DNA of 64,000 bases from positions 331,029 through 395,028 of the forward strand of contig NZ_WWCK01000006.1 of NCBI RefSeq assembly GCF_009857435.1. Reading direction: 5' to 3'. Positions within the stretch are counted from its first letter, which is position 1, and every line of letters begins with the position of its first letter. This document shows positions 43,224 to 56,376 of this stretch, one piece after another. The notes beneath the pieces are model-generated. The model saw only the letters and a list, made by a program, of their open reading frames with translations. It did not search any database and was not told where the DNA came from. Source of the DNA: Duganella rivi. GTDB taxonomy: Bacteria > Pseudomonadota > Gammaproteobacteria > Burkholderiales > Burkholderiaceae_D. The position numbers were made by a program, and so were the translations under genes.

Positions 43224-44229
43224 CACTTAAAGCCGCGGCCACGAGACGCTCCATGCTGGGGTCTGCGGCCGGGCAATTGGCCAGTTGGATAATCGACATG
43301 CGCAGTTGCGGCAAGCGCACGATCAGGGTGCGGAAGCCCCACAGGGCGCCGCCGTGGAATACCACGCCTTGGCCGCTTCTTTGCACGATCTCCAGCCCAA
43401 AACGGTAATCGGGAATCGTCCCGTTCAGGAAAGGCGATGGCGCCAGCATCGCGTGCAGGAGGCTCGATTTATCGGCCCACTGGCGATGCCATTCCACTTC
43501 CCACTTCGTCAATTCCGCGATGCTTCCATAAACGCCACCATCGCCAACCGTGTTGGCGTTGCCGAGGTGCTGCTTGTATCCAAGCGGGCGCGCTGGATCG
43601 GCCTCGTAGCTGAAAACGCGATTCGGGATCAAGTTAAAGCGATCATCGTCAAAGGTCATGTGGTGCATGCCTAGCGGCTCAAACAGCACCTGCTTCGCGT
43701 AGCGCGCCATTGGCATGCCGCTTAAGCGCTCCATCAGCGCGGCCAGCAAGATGTAGTTGCTATTGCTGTAGCGATGCTCGCTCAGCGTGGTGCACTCCAC
43801 CGTGTCGAGCGTGGCGATGATGTTGAGGAGCAGCCGGTTGTTGAAGTAGTCCGCCTCGTGCCGTCCCAGCTGGCAATGCAGGAATTGGAAATAGTCGGGA
43901 ATGCCGCTGCTATGATTCAGCAAACTGCGCAAAGGGAAAGGCTGCTCAAACTGCGCCAACTCCGGCAAGTGCACGCAGACATCATCATCAAGGCCGATGC
44001 GCCCCTGACGCACCAGCGACAGCACGCAGGCCGCCGTGAACTGCTTCGACTCCGACGCCAGGTAGTATGCCGAATCGCGAGTCAGCGGCACCTGGTGTTC
44101 CAGCGACGCCATACCGTGATGAAGCTCGAACTCTGTCTTCCCATCACGGATGACCGCAGCACTAAAACCGGGGCCAGAAGGCGGCAGGCTGGCCTGAATT
44201 TGCTCGAAGTAGTCCCGAAGTTTTTGCAC
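43210..44229 (-). CDS. Serine beta-lactamase-like hydrolase (class C/esterase type)
   Basis: Protein of 339 residues of the beta-lactamase/transpeptidase-like family. ASESKQF has the SxxK nucleophile (Ser about 59), and YSNSNY carries the YxN motif (about 153). HGGALWGF near the end stands for the HxG motif. No signal peptide is seen, so a cytoplasmic or non-classically exported esterase or peptidase is more likely than a drug-resistance enzyme. It lies between the two duplicated solute-binding proteins on the opposite strand. Confidence 0.85.
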   Translation of the reverse strand: MQKLRDYFEQIQASLPPSGPGFSAAVIRDGKTEFELHHGMASLEHQVPLTRDSAYYLASESKQFTAACVLSLVRQGRIGLDDDVCVHLPELAQFEQPFPLRSLLNHSSGIPDYFQFLHCQLGRHEADYFNNRLLLNIIATLDTVECTTLSEHRYSNSNYILLAALMERLSGMPMARYAKQVLFEPLGMHHMTFDDDRFNLIPNRVFSYEADPARPLGYKQHLGNANTVGDGGVYGSIAELTKWEVEWHRQWADKSSLLHAMLAPSPFLNGTIPDYRFGLEIVQRSGQGVVFHGGALWGFRTLIVRLPQLRMSIIQLANCPAADPSMERLVAAALSVSSQ

Positions 44230-44273
44230 GCTATATTTACCTATTCAATTTCTGCAGTATGGCATCATAAGCA

Positions 44274-45050
44274 ATGATGAAAAAAGTTTTCCGACAATCT
44301 GCACTGTGCGTCTATCTGCTGCAAGCCGCATCGGCCATGGCTGCCGATCTTCCTGCTGAAATCCCGGTCCTGATCCAGGAAGATCCCGGCTCGCCCAACA
44401 AGGGCCTGCCGCCGTCGCCCATCATCCCGGGCATTATCAGCCTGCTGACAGCTGAATCAGGACTCAATCTAGTCATCCATCCCTATCCGTGGCGGCGCGC
44501 GCAGTTGATGGCGGAGAATGGCGAGGGCTTGCTGTATGGCGCGGCCATCACGCCGGAGCGCAGCCGCGTCTTCCACTTCACTAAACCGCTGGATACCATC
44601 AACCAGTGGCTGGTGTCGTCCGAGCAGGCGCCGCTCGTGTTCCGTCAATGGGAAGATTTGCGCGGCAAGACCATCTCGATCATCAGCGGGGGCAAGTACA
44701 GCGCGGAGTTCGAGGAGCGCCGCGACAAGCTGTTCGCCGTCGAGCAGAACGCAAGCACGCTGGCGAATCGCTTGAAGATGCTGGCGGCAAAACGGGTAGA
44801 CGCAGTGCTGGTGCCCAGCTATCTCGGTGCGTCTCAGTTTGAGGCGAGGCTGAACTGCATGTTCCCGGATAGCCTCAAGTGGGTAGTGGCCGGGAAGCCC
44901 ATCGATGCGGAACCGATGATGATCGCCGTGCCGAAGTCGGCGCCGTTCAACAGCACCCTGCCCGTGCTGAACGATGCGATTGACCGTCTAGTCAAATCGC
45001 GCGGCCTTCAAAAATTCCATGAAATGAAGGCCGCAGGCTCCAGCTGCTAA
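44274..45050 (+). CDS. Periplasmic solute-binding-like protein (SBP_bac_3), copy B
   Basis: Paralogue of the protein at 42453-43223: 258 residues, same organisation and shared blocks (LNLVIHPYPWRRAQLMAENG; EGLLYGAAITPERSRVFHF; NRLKMLAAKRVDAVL). Signal peptide KKVFRQSALCVYLLQAASAMAA. It too ends in a Cys (SSC). The two copies probably arose by duplication around the intervening hydrolase gene. There is no transporter partner. Starts ATG 44274 (ATG at 44277 also possible). Confidence 0.78.
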   Translation: MMKKVFRQSALCVYLLQAASAMAADLPAEIPVLIQEDPGSPNKGLPPSPIIPGIISLLTAESGLNLVIHPYPWRRAQLMAENGEGLLYGAAITPERSRVFHFTKPLDTINQWLVSSEQAPLVFRQWEDLRGKTISIISGGKYSAEFEERRDKLFAVEQNASTLANRLKMLAAKRVDAVLVPSYLGASQFEARLNCMFPDSLKWVVAGKPIDAEPMMIAVPKSAPFNSTLPVLNDAIDRLVKSRGLQKFHEMKAAGSSC

Positions 45051-45053
45051 GGC

Positions 45054-47138
<2,085 letters not shown>

Positions 47139-47195
47139 CTAAAGTCCGTGCGTGCTGCGCTTGTATTCTGCCACCCTTTACCGTACGCTGGTCAA

Positions 47196-47795
47196 ATGAT
47201 GCGATTCCTTGTGTTTTTGTTGTTAGGTGTGACCGCCCAGCTGGGGATGGCGCAAGCACCTAAGCTTGAATTGCCTAAGCTGGAAGTGTCGGTCAACCGC
47301 GTCGAGCAAGACGCCCAACATATGTACGAAGTGGACGCCACCGGCACCGTGGCGGCGCCACTGCCGAAGGTATGGCGCATCCTCACCGGCTATGAACGCA
47401 TGGCCGAATTCGTGCCCGACATGGAGTCGTGCAAAGTCCTGTCCCGCAATGGCAATGAAGTCATCATCGAACAATTCGGCGTGGCCCGCTTCCTGTTCAT
47501 GTCCAAAACCATCCACCTGATCGTGCGCGCGGTGGAGCAGCCGATGTCGTCGATCGACATCTCGCTGATCTCGGGCGATATGAAGCACTATGAGTCGCAC
47601 TGGGAATTGGTGCCAGTGCCGGAAACCGGCGGCACCAAGGTGATTTACAAGGGACGCATGATGCCGAACTTTTACGTGCCCGGCATCCTCGGCTCCAAGA
47701 TGATACGCAGCGATATCGAGCGCATGATGAGCGCCGTGCTGGCGCGTCTGGATCGGCGCGATGCGCCGAGGGTGGAAGCTATCCCGCAGTCTTAA
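47196..47795 (+). CDS. SRPBCC/START-like polyketide-cyclase family protein
   Basis: Secreted protein of about 199 residues with a signal peptide (RFLVFLLLGVTAQLGMAQ) and a helix-grip SRPBCC domain (MYEVDATGTVAAPLPKVWRIL; RILTGYERMAEFVPDMESC). Such domains bind hydrophobic ligands. The function is unknown, though a coenzyme-Q-binding or lipid-binding role is possible. It is divergent from fadH. Start ATG 47196 or 47199 cannot be separated. Confidence 0.75.
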   Translation: MMRFLVFLLLGVTAQLGMAQAPKLELPKLEVSVNRVEQDAQHMYEVDATGTVAAPLPKVWRILTGYERMAEFVPDMESCKVLSRNGNEVIIEQFGVARFLFMSKTIHLIVRAVEQPMSSIDISLISGDMKHYESHWELVPVPETGGTKVIYKGRMMPNFYVPGILGSKMIRSDIERMMSAVLARLDRRDAPRVEAIPQS

Positions 47796-48247
47796 TTATG
47801 CGAGTAGGCGTCTTTCGAACGCAGCTCGGCAAAGTTTTCCAGGCTGCCGATTTTGATCAGCACCGGATTCAAACTCAATTGCGCCTGCATGGCGCGCCAT
47901 GCAAACTGCCATTCCTGTTCCTGCGCTTCGGCCACGGTCTTGGTGAAGGCTGCGCCCAGCGCGGCGCGGGTGCCGTATTCAATTGCGCCGTCGATCCCCG
48001 CCCAGCTAGGCAAAGTGCGCTGCACCGCGCGGTGAACGCGCTCGCCGAATTCCTCGGTGTTGTGGATGATCAGGCAGGCGTCCGACGAGAACAGCTCGAA
48101 CAGCTTGGGATCCCACGCCTGGGAAAAACTCAGGGTCAGGCAGTTGGCGGCCGGACGCAGGATGAACTGGCCCTGGCTCAGCGCCAGTTCCAGGTCTTCG
48201 CGCACGCCGTAGCGGTACAGGGTAGGCGGGCGTTGGTAGTCGTGCAT
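47792..48247 (-). CDS. Conserved hypothetical protein
   Basis: Soluble protein of about 151 residues without a signal peptide or a motif I recognise. Start ATG 48247 (MHDYQRPPTLYRYG) is preferred to longer frames because the upstream residues look like non-coding sequence. It is rich in aromatic residues. It lies 22 bases after the DUF2721 gene on the same strand, so both may form an operon. Overlaps the end of the SRPBCC gene by four bases. Confidence 0.65.
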   Translation of the reverse strand: MHDYQRPPTLYRYGVREDLELALSQGQFILRPAANCLTLSFSQAWDPKLFELFSSDACLIIHNTEEFGERVHRAVQRTLPSWAGIDGAIEYGTRAALGAAFTKTVAEAQEQEWQFAWRAMQAQLSLNPVLIKIGSLENFAELRSKDAYSHN

Positions 48248-48269
48248 GATGGTCTCACATAAAAAAAGG

Positions 48270-48719
48270 TTATCGCTTGCGGCGGACGTGGCGCTGGGAG
48301 CGCATCCACGCCGACGCAATGAAAATTTCGCGCAGCAGCGATATAAAGCTGCCGACCAGGCAAAGCACCGACACCACAAAGGTGCCGGCAATGTATTTAT
48401 CGAGTCCGAGGTTGGTGATATCCCCAAGGAACAGCATGGCCACGATCACGCACACAAACAGCCCGCAGGCAGTCGACAGCGCGATCGACATATTGATCAG
48501 GTGCGAACGGCGATACAGCACGTCGAGTTCATTCAGGTACGGATCGCTGTAGGCAACGTCAAGCCGGTCTTCCAGCACGCGCGAGCGGTCGATGATGCGC
48601 GCCAGCCGGTTGGTCAGCACGATCAAATTGGTACACACGCCCGACAGCAGGAACACCGGCGCAATCGCCAGCTGGATGATGTGACCGATATCCCCGGTCT
48701 GGATGTTCATAATTGCCAT
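48270..48719 (-). CDS. DUF2721 family membrane protein
   Basis: Protein of 149 residues with three predicted membrane helices (IIQLAIAPVFLLSGVCTNLI; IALSTACGLFVCVIVAMLFL; FVVSVLCLVGSFISLL) and a basic C-terminus (SQRHVRRKR). The N-terminal region IAPVFLLSGVCTNLIVLTNRLARIIDR matches the DUF2721 signature. The function is unknown. Start ATG 48719. Confidence 0.82.
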   Translation of the reverse strand: MAIMNIQTGDIGHIIQLAIAPVFLLSGVCTNLIVLTNRLARIIDRSRVLEDRLDVAYSDPYLNELDVLYRRSHLINMSIALSTACGLFVCVIVAMLFLGDITNLGLDKYIAGTFVVSVLCLVGSFISLLREIFIASAWMRSQRHVRRKR

Positions 48720-48788
48720 GTGTTTTGTTCTTATCGTTCTTATCGATTAGTTCACAGTGTAGCAGCCCGCGTCTCCCCGGGCCGATTT

Positions 48789-49745
48789 TCAGCCGAAGCG
48801 GCGGGTGCGCTTGAACTGCTCGGTGGCCGCCACCAGCGCGCGCGAGATGCCTTGTTCCATGGCGCCGTGGCCGGCGTCGGGAATCATCGCCATGACCGAT
48901 CCCGGCCATGCCTGATGCAAGCGCCATGCCGATACCGGCGGGCAGATCACGTCATAGCGGCCCTGCACAATCACGGCCGGCAAGTGGGCGATGCGGTGCA
49001 CATTGCGCAGCAGCTGGTCGTCGCTGAAGAAGCCGAGATTGGCCATGTAGTACGATTCCAGGCGGCCGACGCCGAGATCGAGCGCATCCGATGGCTCATC
49101 GTCCGGCTGCGGCAGCAGGAACACGCGGCGGCCTTCGAAGCGGCTCCACGCGCGCACGGCCGGCATGTGCACGGCCGGGTCGTCGCTCATGATGCGCTTG
49201 ACGTAGGCTTGCAGCAGGTCGCTGCGCTCGGCTTCGGGAATCGGTGCGATGAATTCGGCATGCACCTCGGGGTGGAACCACTGTGCACCGTCGAGGAACC
49301 AGTCGATCTCCGTCTTGGTGCACAGGAAAATCCCGCGCAGCACGAAACCGAGGCAGCGCTGCGGATGGGCCTGGCCGTAAGCCAGCGCCAGCGTCGAGCC
49401 CCACGAGCCGCCAAACACCAGCCACTGCTCGATCTCGAACTGCACGCGCAGCCGCTCGATGTCCTCGATCAGCAGCTGGGTGGTGTTGCGGCGGCACTCG
49501 CCCAGCGGGGTCGACTTGCCGGCGCCGCGCTGGTCGAACAGGATCACGCGGTACTGTTCCGGGTCGAAGAAGCGGCGGTGCTGCGGCGACAGGCCAGCGC
49601 CCGGGCCGCCATGCAGGAAAATCACCGGGATGCCGTTCGGATTGCCGACTTCTTCCCAGTAAATAGTGTGCAAATCGTCAACCGCCAGCATGCCGGAGCG
49701 GTTCGGCGTAATGGGCGGGAACAGGGCGGAAGTAGGGTCGAACAT
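48789..49745 (-). CDS. pip: Proline iminopeptidase
   Basis: Alpha/beta-hydrolase peptidase of family S33, 318 residues, removing N-terminal proline from peptides in the cytoplasm. Signatures are HGGPGAGLSPQHRRFFDP (oxyanion region), DQRGAGKSTP and the nucleophile elbow GGSWGS (Ser about 114). The C-terminal Asp is probably in GRYDVICPP and the His near PDAGHG. Start ATG 49745. It would complement peptide use by secreted peptidases elsewhere in the genome. Confidence 0.93.
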   Translation of the reverse strand: MFDPTSALFPPITPNRSGMLAVDDLHTIYWEEVGNPNGIPVIFLHGGPGAGLSPQHRRFFDPEQYRVILFDQRGAGKSTPLGECRRNTTQLLIEDIERLRVQFEIEQWLVFGGSWGSTLALAYGQAHPQRCLGFVLRGIFLCTKTEIDWFLDGAQWFHPEVHAEFIAPIPEAERSDLLQAYVKRIMSDDPAVHMPAVRAWSRFEGRRVFLLPQPDDEPSDALDLGVGRLESYYMANLGFFSDDQLLRNVHRIAHLPAVIVQGRYDVICPPVSAWRLHQAWPGSVMAMIPDAGHGAMEQGISRALVAATEQFKRTRRFG

Positions 49746-49779
49746 GGCTATCCTTTGAGCATCGATAGCAGATTGTACG

Positions 49780-49812
49780 AAAAAAAAGCCGGGATCGCGA
49801 ACGAACCCGGCT
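49780..49812 (-). terminator. Terminator after phaB
   Basis: AGCCGGG/CCCGGCT hairpin (7-bp stem) followed on the minus strand by a run of eight T's, 24 bases after the phaB stop. Confidence 0.85.
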
Positions 49813-49836
49813 CTTGTCGTATCGTGGTGCTACGGC

Positions 49837-50577
49837 TTAGGACATGTGCTGGCCGCCGTTGATGGCGATGTTGGAGCCAGTCACGAAGGCTGCCTCGTCC
49901 GAGGACAGGTAAGCCACCAGGCCCGCCACTTCTTCCGGTTTGCCGAGGCGGCCCATCGGAATTTGCGGCACGATTTTGGTGTCCAGCACTTCTTGCGGGA
50001 TTTCCATCACCATCTTGGTGCCGATGTAGCCTGGCGAGATGGTATTGACGGTAACGCCCTTCTTGGCCACTTCCAGCGCCAGCGCCTTGGTAAAGCCGTG
50101 CATGCCGGCCTTGGCTGCCGAGTAGTTGGTCTGGCCGAACGCGCCCTTCTGGCCGTTCACCGACGAGATGTTGATGATGCGGCCCCAGCCACGCTCCACC
50201 ATGCCGTCGCACACCGGCTTGGTCAGATTGAACACCGAATCCAGATTGGTACGGATCACTGCATCCCAATTGACCTTGTCCATTTTCTTGAAGGTCATAT
50301 CGCGCGTGATACCGGCGTTGTTGACCAGCACGTCTACTGGGCCGATGTCTTTTTCGATCGCAGCGATGCACGCCTGAGCCGAATCATAATCAGCCACGTC
50401 GCAAGGATAAGCGCGGAAGTTGTAGCCTTGGTCGCGGGTGGTAGCCAGCCATTGCTCAACTTTAGGATTGCCAGGGGAATACGTGGTGACGACGCAATAG
50501 CCTAGCGCTGACAGCTTGAAACAAATCGCTTCGCCCAGACCACCCATGCCACCGGTTACTAATGCAACTCTTGCCAT
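49837..50577 (-). CDS. phaB: Acetoacetyl-CoA reductase (PhaB)
   Basis: NADPH-dependent short-chain dehydrogenase of 246 residues converting acetoacetyl-CoA to (R)-3-hydroxybutyryl-CoA for polyhydroxybutyrate. The coenzyme motif is TGGMGGLGEAI (about 9-19), followed by NNAGITRD, the catalytic Ser in INISSVNG (about 140) and YSAAK (Tyr about 153, Lys about 157). Start ATG 50577 (GAGGGG upstream) is preferred over 50616. Follows phaA on the same strand with an 80-base gap. Confidence 0.95.
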   Translation of the reverse strand: MARVALVTGGMGGLGEAICFKLSALGYCVVTTYSPGNPKVEQWLATTRDQGYNFRAYPCDVADYDSAQACIAAIEKDIGPVDVLVNNAGITRDMTFKKMDKVNWDAVIRTNLDSVFNLTKPVCDGMVERGWGRIINISSVNGQKGAFGQTNYSAAKAGMHGFTKALALEVAKKGVTVNTISPGYIGTKMVMEIPQEVLDTKIVPQIPMGRLGKPEEVAGLVAYLSSDEAAFVTGSNIAINGGQHMS

Positions 50578-50656
50578 TTTCGTCCCCTCTTGATTAACAC
50601 TAAAAATCGGAATCACGGCCCGATCTTGCGCCGGGCCGCCTTGGTCTTGCTGTTGC

Positions 50657-51835
<1,179 letters not shown>

Positions 51836-52084
51836 TTGATTCTCCAATGCGCCGGCCGGAACCGGCTAAGTTGAGCAACAACGCGGATTTTTATCATACG
51901 CCGTCCACGCACAAGGCGTAGCAGGTTTCGATGGTGCGTCGCCGCGAGGAATCGCAAGGATTTGTAGCAGCATCCATGCCAGACGCGCAACCGTCGGACA
52001 CTAATGTTATGCGCAGGATTCTGCGCTCACCTTGATGCGCATCAAATCCTTTCATCTATATTTTGCAGAAACAATAACTATTTG

Positions 52085-52993
52085 TCACGATAATAATTTG
52101 ATACCATCCAGCGCGGCGGCGCACTGTTCGCGTATCACGTTGACAAAGTCGAGCACGTAGGCCCGCTGTTTCTGCGCCTCGGGGACTGAAACGTAGAGGT
52201 CGCTCCACAGGCCTTGCTCGCCGATCGGGCGTGCGATCACGTAGTCGTAATCGACGTAATTCTTGATCGCCCAGTTCGGCAGGGCGGCGATGCCGCGCCG
52301 GCTGGCCACCAATTGCAGCACCGCCACCGTCAATTCGGCGGTTCGGCGCTGGAAGCCGACCCCGGCCGGCCGCAGCACTTCGCGGATCAGGTCGATGCGT
52401 TCTTCCGGCACCGGGTAGGTGATCAGGGTTTCGCCCTCGAAGTCGGCCGCCTGCAGGCGGCGCTGGGCAGCCAGGCGGTGCTTCTGCGCCATCACCGTCA
52501 GGATTTCAAAGCGGAATAGCGGGAAGGTGGCGAATTCGGGGCCGTAAGGCGAGCCTATCACCAGATCGGCCTCGCCGCTGCGCAGCAAATCGGCCGGCTC
52601 GCTGTGGAAGCCGGACACGAGGTCGATCTCCACTTCCGGCCAGCGCTTGCGGAATTCATCCATCACCGGCATCAGCCAGTCGAAGCAGGTGTGGCATTCG
52701 AGCGCCACCCGCAACTGGCCGCTATCTCCCTGCATCAGGCGCGCAACTTCGCGCTCGGCAGTTTCAATTTCCGGCAGCAGCAAGTCGGCCAGCTTGAGCA
52801 AGCGGGAGCCAGTGGCAGTGAAGCCAATTGGTACCGATTTGCGCTCAAAAAGCGGCCCGCCGTAGCGATCTTCTAGCAACTTGATTTGATGGGAGAGGGC
52901 TGACTGCGTCAGGTTGAGCAGTTGGGCAGCACGCACGAGACTGCCAGCCGAGCGCAGCGCGCTCAAGGTGCGTAGGTGGCGTATCTCTAGCAT
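52085..52993 (-). CDS. metR: MetR, LysR-type regulator of methionine genes
   Basis: LysR-family activator of 302 residues with an N-terminal winged helix (LEIRHLRTLSALRSAGSLVR; LNLTQSALSHQIKLLEDR), and an effector domain following. The N-terminal sequence is close to MetR, and the gene is divergent from metE, the usual arrangement; homocysteine is the expected co-effector. The 107-base gap to metE holds an inverted repeat GGTCTAT (52994-53000) and ATAGACC (53043-53049), 42 bases apart, but no standard MetR box (TGAAN5TTCA) was seen. Confidence 0.92.
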   Translation of the reverse strand: MLEIRHLRTLSALRSAGSLVRAAQLLNLTQSALSHQIKLLEDRYGGPLFERKSVPIGFTATGSRLLKLADLLLPEIETAEREVARLMQGDSGQLRVALECHTCFDWLMPVMDEFRKRWPEVEIDLVSGFHSEPADLLRSGEADLVIGSPYGPEFATFPLFRFEILTVMAQKHRLAAQRRLQAADFEGETLITYPVPEERIDLIREVLRPAGVGFQRRTAELTVAVLQLVASRRGIAALPNWAIKNYVDYDYVIARPIGEQGLWSDLYVSVPEAQKQRAYVLDFVNVIREQCAAALDGIKLLS

Positions 52994-53049
52994 GGTCTAT
53001 TAGTTTTTTTCATGTGAACACGCAAAATCTTTCGTTTTGATTATAGACC
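52994..53049. promoter_or_regulatory. metR-metE intergenic region with a spaced inverted repeat
   Basis: GGTCTAT at 52994-53000 and its complement ATAGACC at 53043-53049 are 42 bases apart and flank AT-rich sequence (TTTTTTTCATGTGAACACG). They may position MetR or another LysR protein. There is no obvious S-adenosylmethionine or cobalamin riboswitch before metE. Confidence 0.4.
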
Positions 53050-53100
53050 GGTTTGCCGCACACTTTATAGCACCAATATTAAATGCGGATGACAGGCATC

Positions 53101-55464
53101 ATGACGAACACTAATAAAGCAATTCACACCCACATTCCCGGCTTCCCGCGCATCGGCGCACAGCGCGAACTGAAGTTTGCACTTGAAAAAAATTGGCGCG
53201 GTGAGCTCAGCGACGCCGAACTGGAAACTGTCGGCCGCGAGCTGCGCGCGCGCCACTGGGCCTTGCAGCGCGACGCCGGTCTCGACTTCGTGACGGCCGG
53301 CGATTTCGCGTTTTACGATCAGGTCGCCAACCACATCCAGCTGCTGGGCTGCGAACCGGCGCGCTACGGTTTCAGCGCCGAACAGTCGCAACTGGACCGC
53401 TACTTCACCATGGCGCGCGGCCGCAGCGGCGACGCAGCACCAGCCGAATGCGGCCACGGCTGCACCCACGATCACGCCCACGGCGCCACCGGCCTGCACG
53501 CCGCCGCCGCGCTGGAAATGACCAAGTGGTTCGACACCAACTACCACTACCTCGTCCCGGAATTCACGCCCGAAACCAGCTTCGCCCTGTCCTGCGAGCG
53601 CCTGTTCGAGGAAGTGGCGGAAGCCCAGGCGCTCGGCCACGCCGTCAAGGCCGCGCTGATCGGCCCGCTCACCTTCCTGTGGCTCGGCAAGGCGCGCGGC
53701 GCGGAAGGCTTCGACCGCCTCAGCCTGCTCGACAAGCTGCTGCCGATCTACAGCCAGGTGCTGGAACGACTGAAAGCGCAAGGCGTGCAGTGGGTGCAAA
53801 TCGACGAGCCCATCCTCGGCCTCGACCTGCCGTCCGCATGGCGCAACGCGTTTGAAAATACCTACTGGCAGCTGAACCAGGCCGGCGTGCCGCTGCTGCT
53901 GGCGACCTACTTCTCGCCACTGGAAGAAAACCTGAGCCTCGCCTGCCGCCTGCCGGTGGGCGGCCTGCACGTCGACGGCATCCGCGCCCCGCACGAACTG
54001 ACCAGCATTGCCGACTGGCTGCCGGTGCACAAAGTACTGTCGGTCGGCATTGTCGACGGCCGCAACATCTGGCGCACCGACCTCGACGCGGCGCTGGCGA
54101 TTCTTGCGCCCATCGTCGATAAACGTGCCGGCAAACTGTGGCTATCGTCTTCCTGCTCGCTGCTGCACGTACCGTTCACCTTGGCCGCCGAGACTGCGCT
54201 GGGCAACGAAATCCGCTCTTGGCTGGCCTTCGCCACCGAAAAACTCGATGAACTCTACGTGCTGAAGCGCGCGGTACAAGGGGAATATGACGCCGGCACC
54301 ACCGAAGCGCTGGCCGTCTCGCGCGCCGCCATCGCCAGCCGCCGCGCCAGCCCGCGCGTGCATCAGGACGCTGTGCGCACCCGCTTGCAAGCCCTGCCGG
54401 ATGACGCCGACCAGCGCCGCTCCGGCTTCGCCCAGCGCCAGGCCGAACAGCGCGCCCGCTTCAAACTGCCGTCCTTCCCGACCACCACCATCGGCTCCTT
54501 CCCGCAAACGCAGGCCATCCGCAGCGCCCGCGCCAGCTTCAAACGCGGCGAACTCAGCGTGGCCGAATACGAGACCAGGATGCGCGAAGAAATCGCCTAT
54601 GCCGTGCAGCAGCAGGAAGCCCTCGGCCTCGACGTGCTGGTTCACGGCGAAGCCGAGCGCAACGACATGGTCGAATATTTCGGCGAACAGCTGGACGGCT
54701 TCGTCTTCACGCAGCTAGGCTGGGTGCAATCCTACGGCTCGCGCTGCGTTAAACCGCCGATCATTTACGGCGACGTCAGCCGCCCGAAAGCCATGACCGT
54801 GGACTGGACTGTGCACGCGCAAAGCCTGACCGGCAAGCCGATGAAAGGCATGCTGACCGGCCCGATCACCATCCTGCAATGGTCGTTCGTGCGCGACGAC
54901 CAGCCGCGCGCCCGCACCGCGCTGCAAATCGCGCTGGCCATCCGCGACGAGGTGGCCGACCTGGAGCAGGCCGGCATCGGCATCATCCAGATCGACGAGC
55001 CGGCCGTGCGCGAAGGCTTGCCGTTGCGCCGCAGCCGCTGGGACGAATACCTGAACTGGGCCACCCGCGCCTTCCGCGTCTCGGCCAGCGCGGTGGCGGA
55101 CGGCACCCAAATTCACACCCATATGTGCTACGCCGAGTTCAACGACATCCTGCCGCAGATTGCCGCCATGGATGCCGACGTCATCACCATCGAGACCAGC
55201 CGCTCGGACATGGAACTGCTGAACGGCTTCGGCCAGTTCCGCTACCCGAACGAAATCGGCCCCGGCGTGTACGACATCCACTCGCCGCGCGTGCCGGCGC
55301 AAGCCGAGATGGTGCGCCTGCTGCAAAAGGCCAGCGCGGTGATCCCGCCGGCCAACTTATGGGTCAACCCGGACTGCGGCTTGAAGACGCGCGGCTGGGC
55401 GGAAACGGAAACTGCCTTGCGTAATATGGTGGCAGCAGCCAAGCAGCTGCGCGCAATTTACTAA
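53101..55464 (+). CDS. metE: MetE, cobalamin-independent methionine synthase
   Basis: Methyltransferase of about 787 residues moving a methyl group from 5-methyltetrahydropteroyl-triglutamate to homocysteine. N-terminal [20 protein letters not shown] and [12 protein letters not shown], then the C-terminal catalytic half ([37 protein letters not shown]), hold the zinc ligands His, Cys, Glu and Cys. Start ATG 53101 is chosen because [17 protein letters not shown] fits the family. A His/Cys-rich insertion ([18 protein letters not shown], about 120-137) interrupts a conserved region before [18 protein letters not shown]. Divergent from metR. Confidence 0.95.
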   Translation: MTNTNKAIHTHIPGFPRIGAQRELKFALEKNWRGELSDAELETVGRELRARHWALQRDAGLDFVTAGDFAFYDQVANHIQLLGCEPARYGFSAEQSQLDRYFTMARGRSGDAAPAECGHGCTHDHAHGATGLHAAAALEMTKWFDTNYHYLVPEFTPETSFALSCERLFEEVAEAQALGHAVKAALIGPLTFLWLGKARGAEGFDRLSLLDKLLPIYSQVLERLKAQGVQWVQIDEPILGLDLPSAWRNAFENTYWQLNQAGVPLLLATYFSPLEENLSLACRLPVGGLHVDGIRAPHELTSIADWLPVHKVLSVGIVDGRNIWRTDLDAALAILAPIVDKRAGKLWLSSSCSLLHVPFTLAAETALGNEIRSWLAFATEKLDELYVLKRAVQGEYDAGTTEALAVSRAAIASRRASPRVHQDAVRTRLQALPDDADQRRSGFAQRQAEQRARFKLPSFPTTTIGSFPQTQAIRSARASFKRGELSVAEYETRMREEIAYAVQQQEALGLDVLVHGEAERNDMVEYFGEQLDGFVFTQLGWVQSYGSRCVKPPIIYGDVSRPKAMTVDWTVHAQSLTGKPMKGMLTGPITILQWSFVRDDQPRARTALQIALAIRDEVADLEQAGIGIIQIDEPAVREGLPLRRSRWDEYLNWATRAFRVSASAVADGTQIHTHMCYAEFNDILPQIAAMDADVITIETSRSDMELLNGFGQFRYPNEIGPGVYDIHSPRVPAQAEMVRLLQKASAVIPPANLWVNPDCGLKTRGWAETETALRNMVAAAKQLRAIY

Positions 55465-55481
55465 AAGCCCGCATATTTACA

Positions 55482-55510
55482 GGCCCGCACGCGTAGCGGG
55501 CCTCCCTTTT
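55482..55510 (+). terminator. Terminator after metE
   Basis: GGCCCGC/GCGGGCC stem with a 7-base loop, followed by TCCCTTTTCC, 18 bases after the metE stop. Confidence 0.75.
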
Positions 55511-55579
55511 CCGCACTTTCCACAGTAGAATGCTGGTGCCTGCGCATGCGCGCGAGGATAACCACTGATACTGTCGCCC

Positions 55580-56350
55580 ATGTCCAAGAGCCTGTTTCAA
55601 AAGCCCATAGAAATTAAGATTTCCACCGTCGTCGCCGTCTCCGCCATCCTGGCGACCGCAGACAGCATCGCTCTCGACGCCGCGCTGGCCGAAATGACCG
55701 GCGGCACCGCCGACTTTTTCGAAGACGACCTGACCGTGATCGACGTCGCCGCCCTGCCGGCCGGCTGCGATCCGATCGACTGGGGCAGCCTGATCGCCCT
55801 GCTGAAAAAATACCGCCTGAATCCAGTAGCCGTGCGCAACGCGCCGCCGGAAATGGCTGCCGAAATCGCCGCCCACGGCCTGACGCTGGAACCAGCCAAC
55901 GCCAAGCGCGAAGAGGAACCGGCGCCAAAGCCGGCCCCGGCCCCAGCGCCGGTGGCCGTGGCCGCCGCCCAAGCCCAGCCGCCAGCACCGGCCAGCAACG
56001 GCACCGACGTCATGATCATCGACACGCCAGTGCGTGCCGGCCAGCGCATTTACGCGCGCGGCTGCGACCTGGTGGTCACCGCCGTGGTCAACAACGGCGC
56101 CGAAATCATCGCCGACGGCAGCATCCACGTCTACAACACGCTGAACGGCCGCGCGCTGGCCGGCGCTTCGGGCAACGCCCAGGCCCGCATCTTTGCGCTG
56201 AATATGGCGCCGGAACTGGTGTCCATCGCCGGCGTCTACCGCACGTTTGAAGACGGATTCCCAACGGAATATGCACGTTCGCCGACGCAAATTCGCTTGG
56301 TCGGCGACCGAATCGATATACTATCTGTCAATACTGCCAATCGAGCATAA
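55580..56350 (+). CDS. minC: MinC, septum-site inhibitor
   Basis: FtsZ-polymerisation inhibitor of 256 residues that places division at mid-cell with MinD and MinE. N-terminal MinC-N domain (about 1-105), then a Pro/Ala-rich linker ([19 protein letters not shown], about 115-133), then the MinC-C beta-helix ([41 protein letters not shown]). Gene order minC-minD-minE is standard. Start ATG 55580; no strong ribosome site is seen. Confidence 0.95.
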   Translation: MSKSLFQKPIEIKISTVVAVSAILATADSIALDAALAEMTGGTADFFEDDLTVIDVAALPAGCDPIDWGSLIALLKKYRLNPVAVRNAPPEMAAEIAAHGLTLEPANAKREEEPAPKPAPAPAPVAVAAAQAQPPAPASNGTDVMIIDTPVRAGQRIYARGCDLVVTAVVNNGAEIIADGSIHVYNTLNGRALAGASGNAQARIFALNMAPELVSIAGVYRTFEDGFPTEYARSPTQIRLVGDRIDILSVNTANRA

Positions 56351-56376
56351 GCACACCACTCTGAAAAGGATTACTT

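Noticed and set aside
43210-44229. Antibiotic-resistance beta-lactamase
   Set aside because: SxxK and YxN are present but there is no signal peptide, and the fold is shared by many esterases and peptidases.
52994-53100. SAM or cobalamin riboswitch before metE
   Set aside because: The gap is only 107 bases and shows no recognisable aptamer elements.
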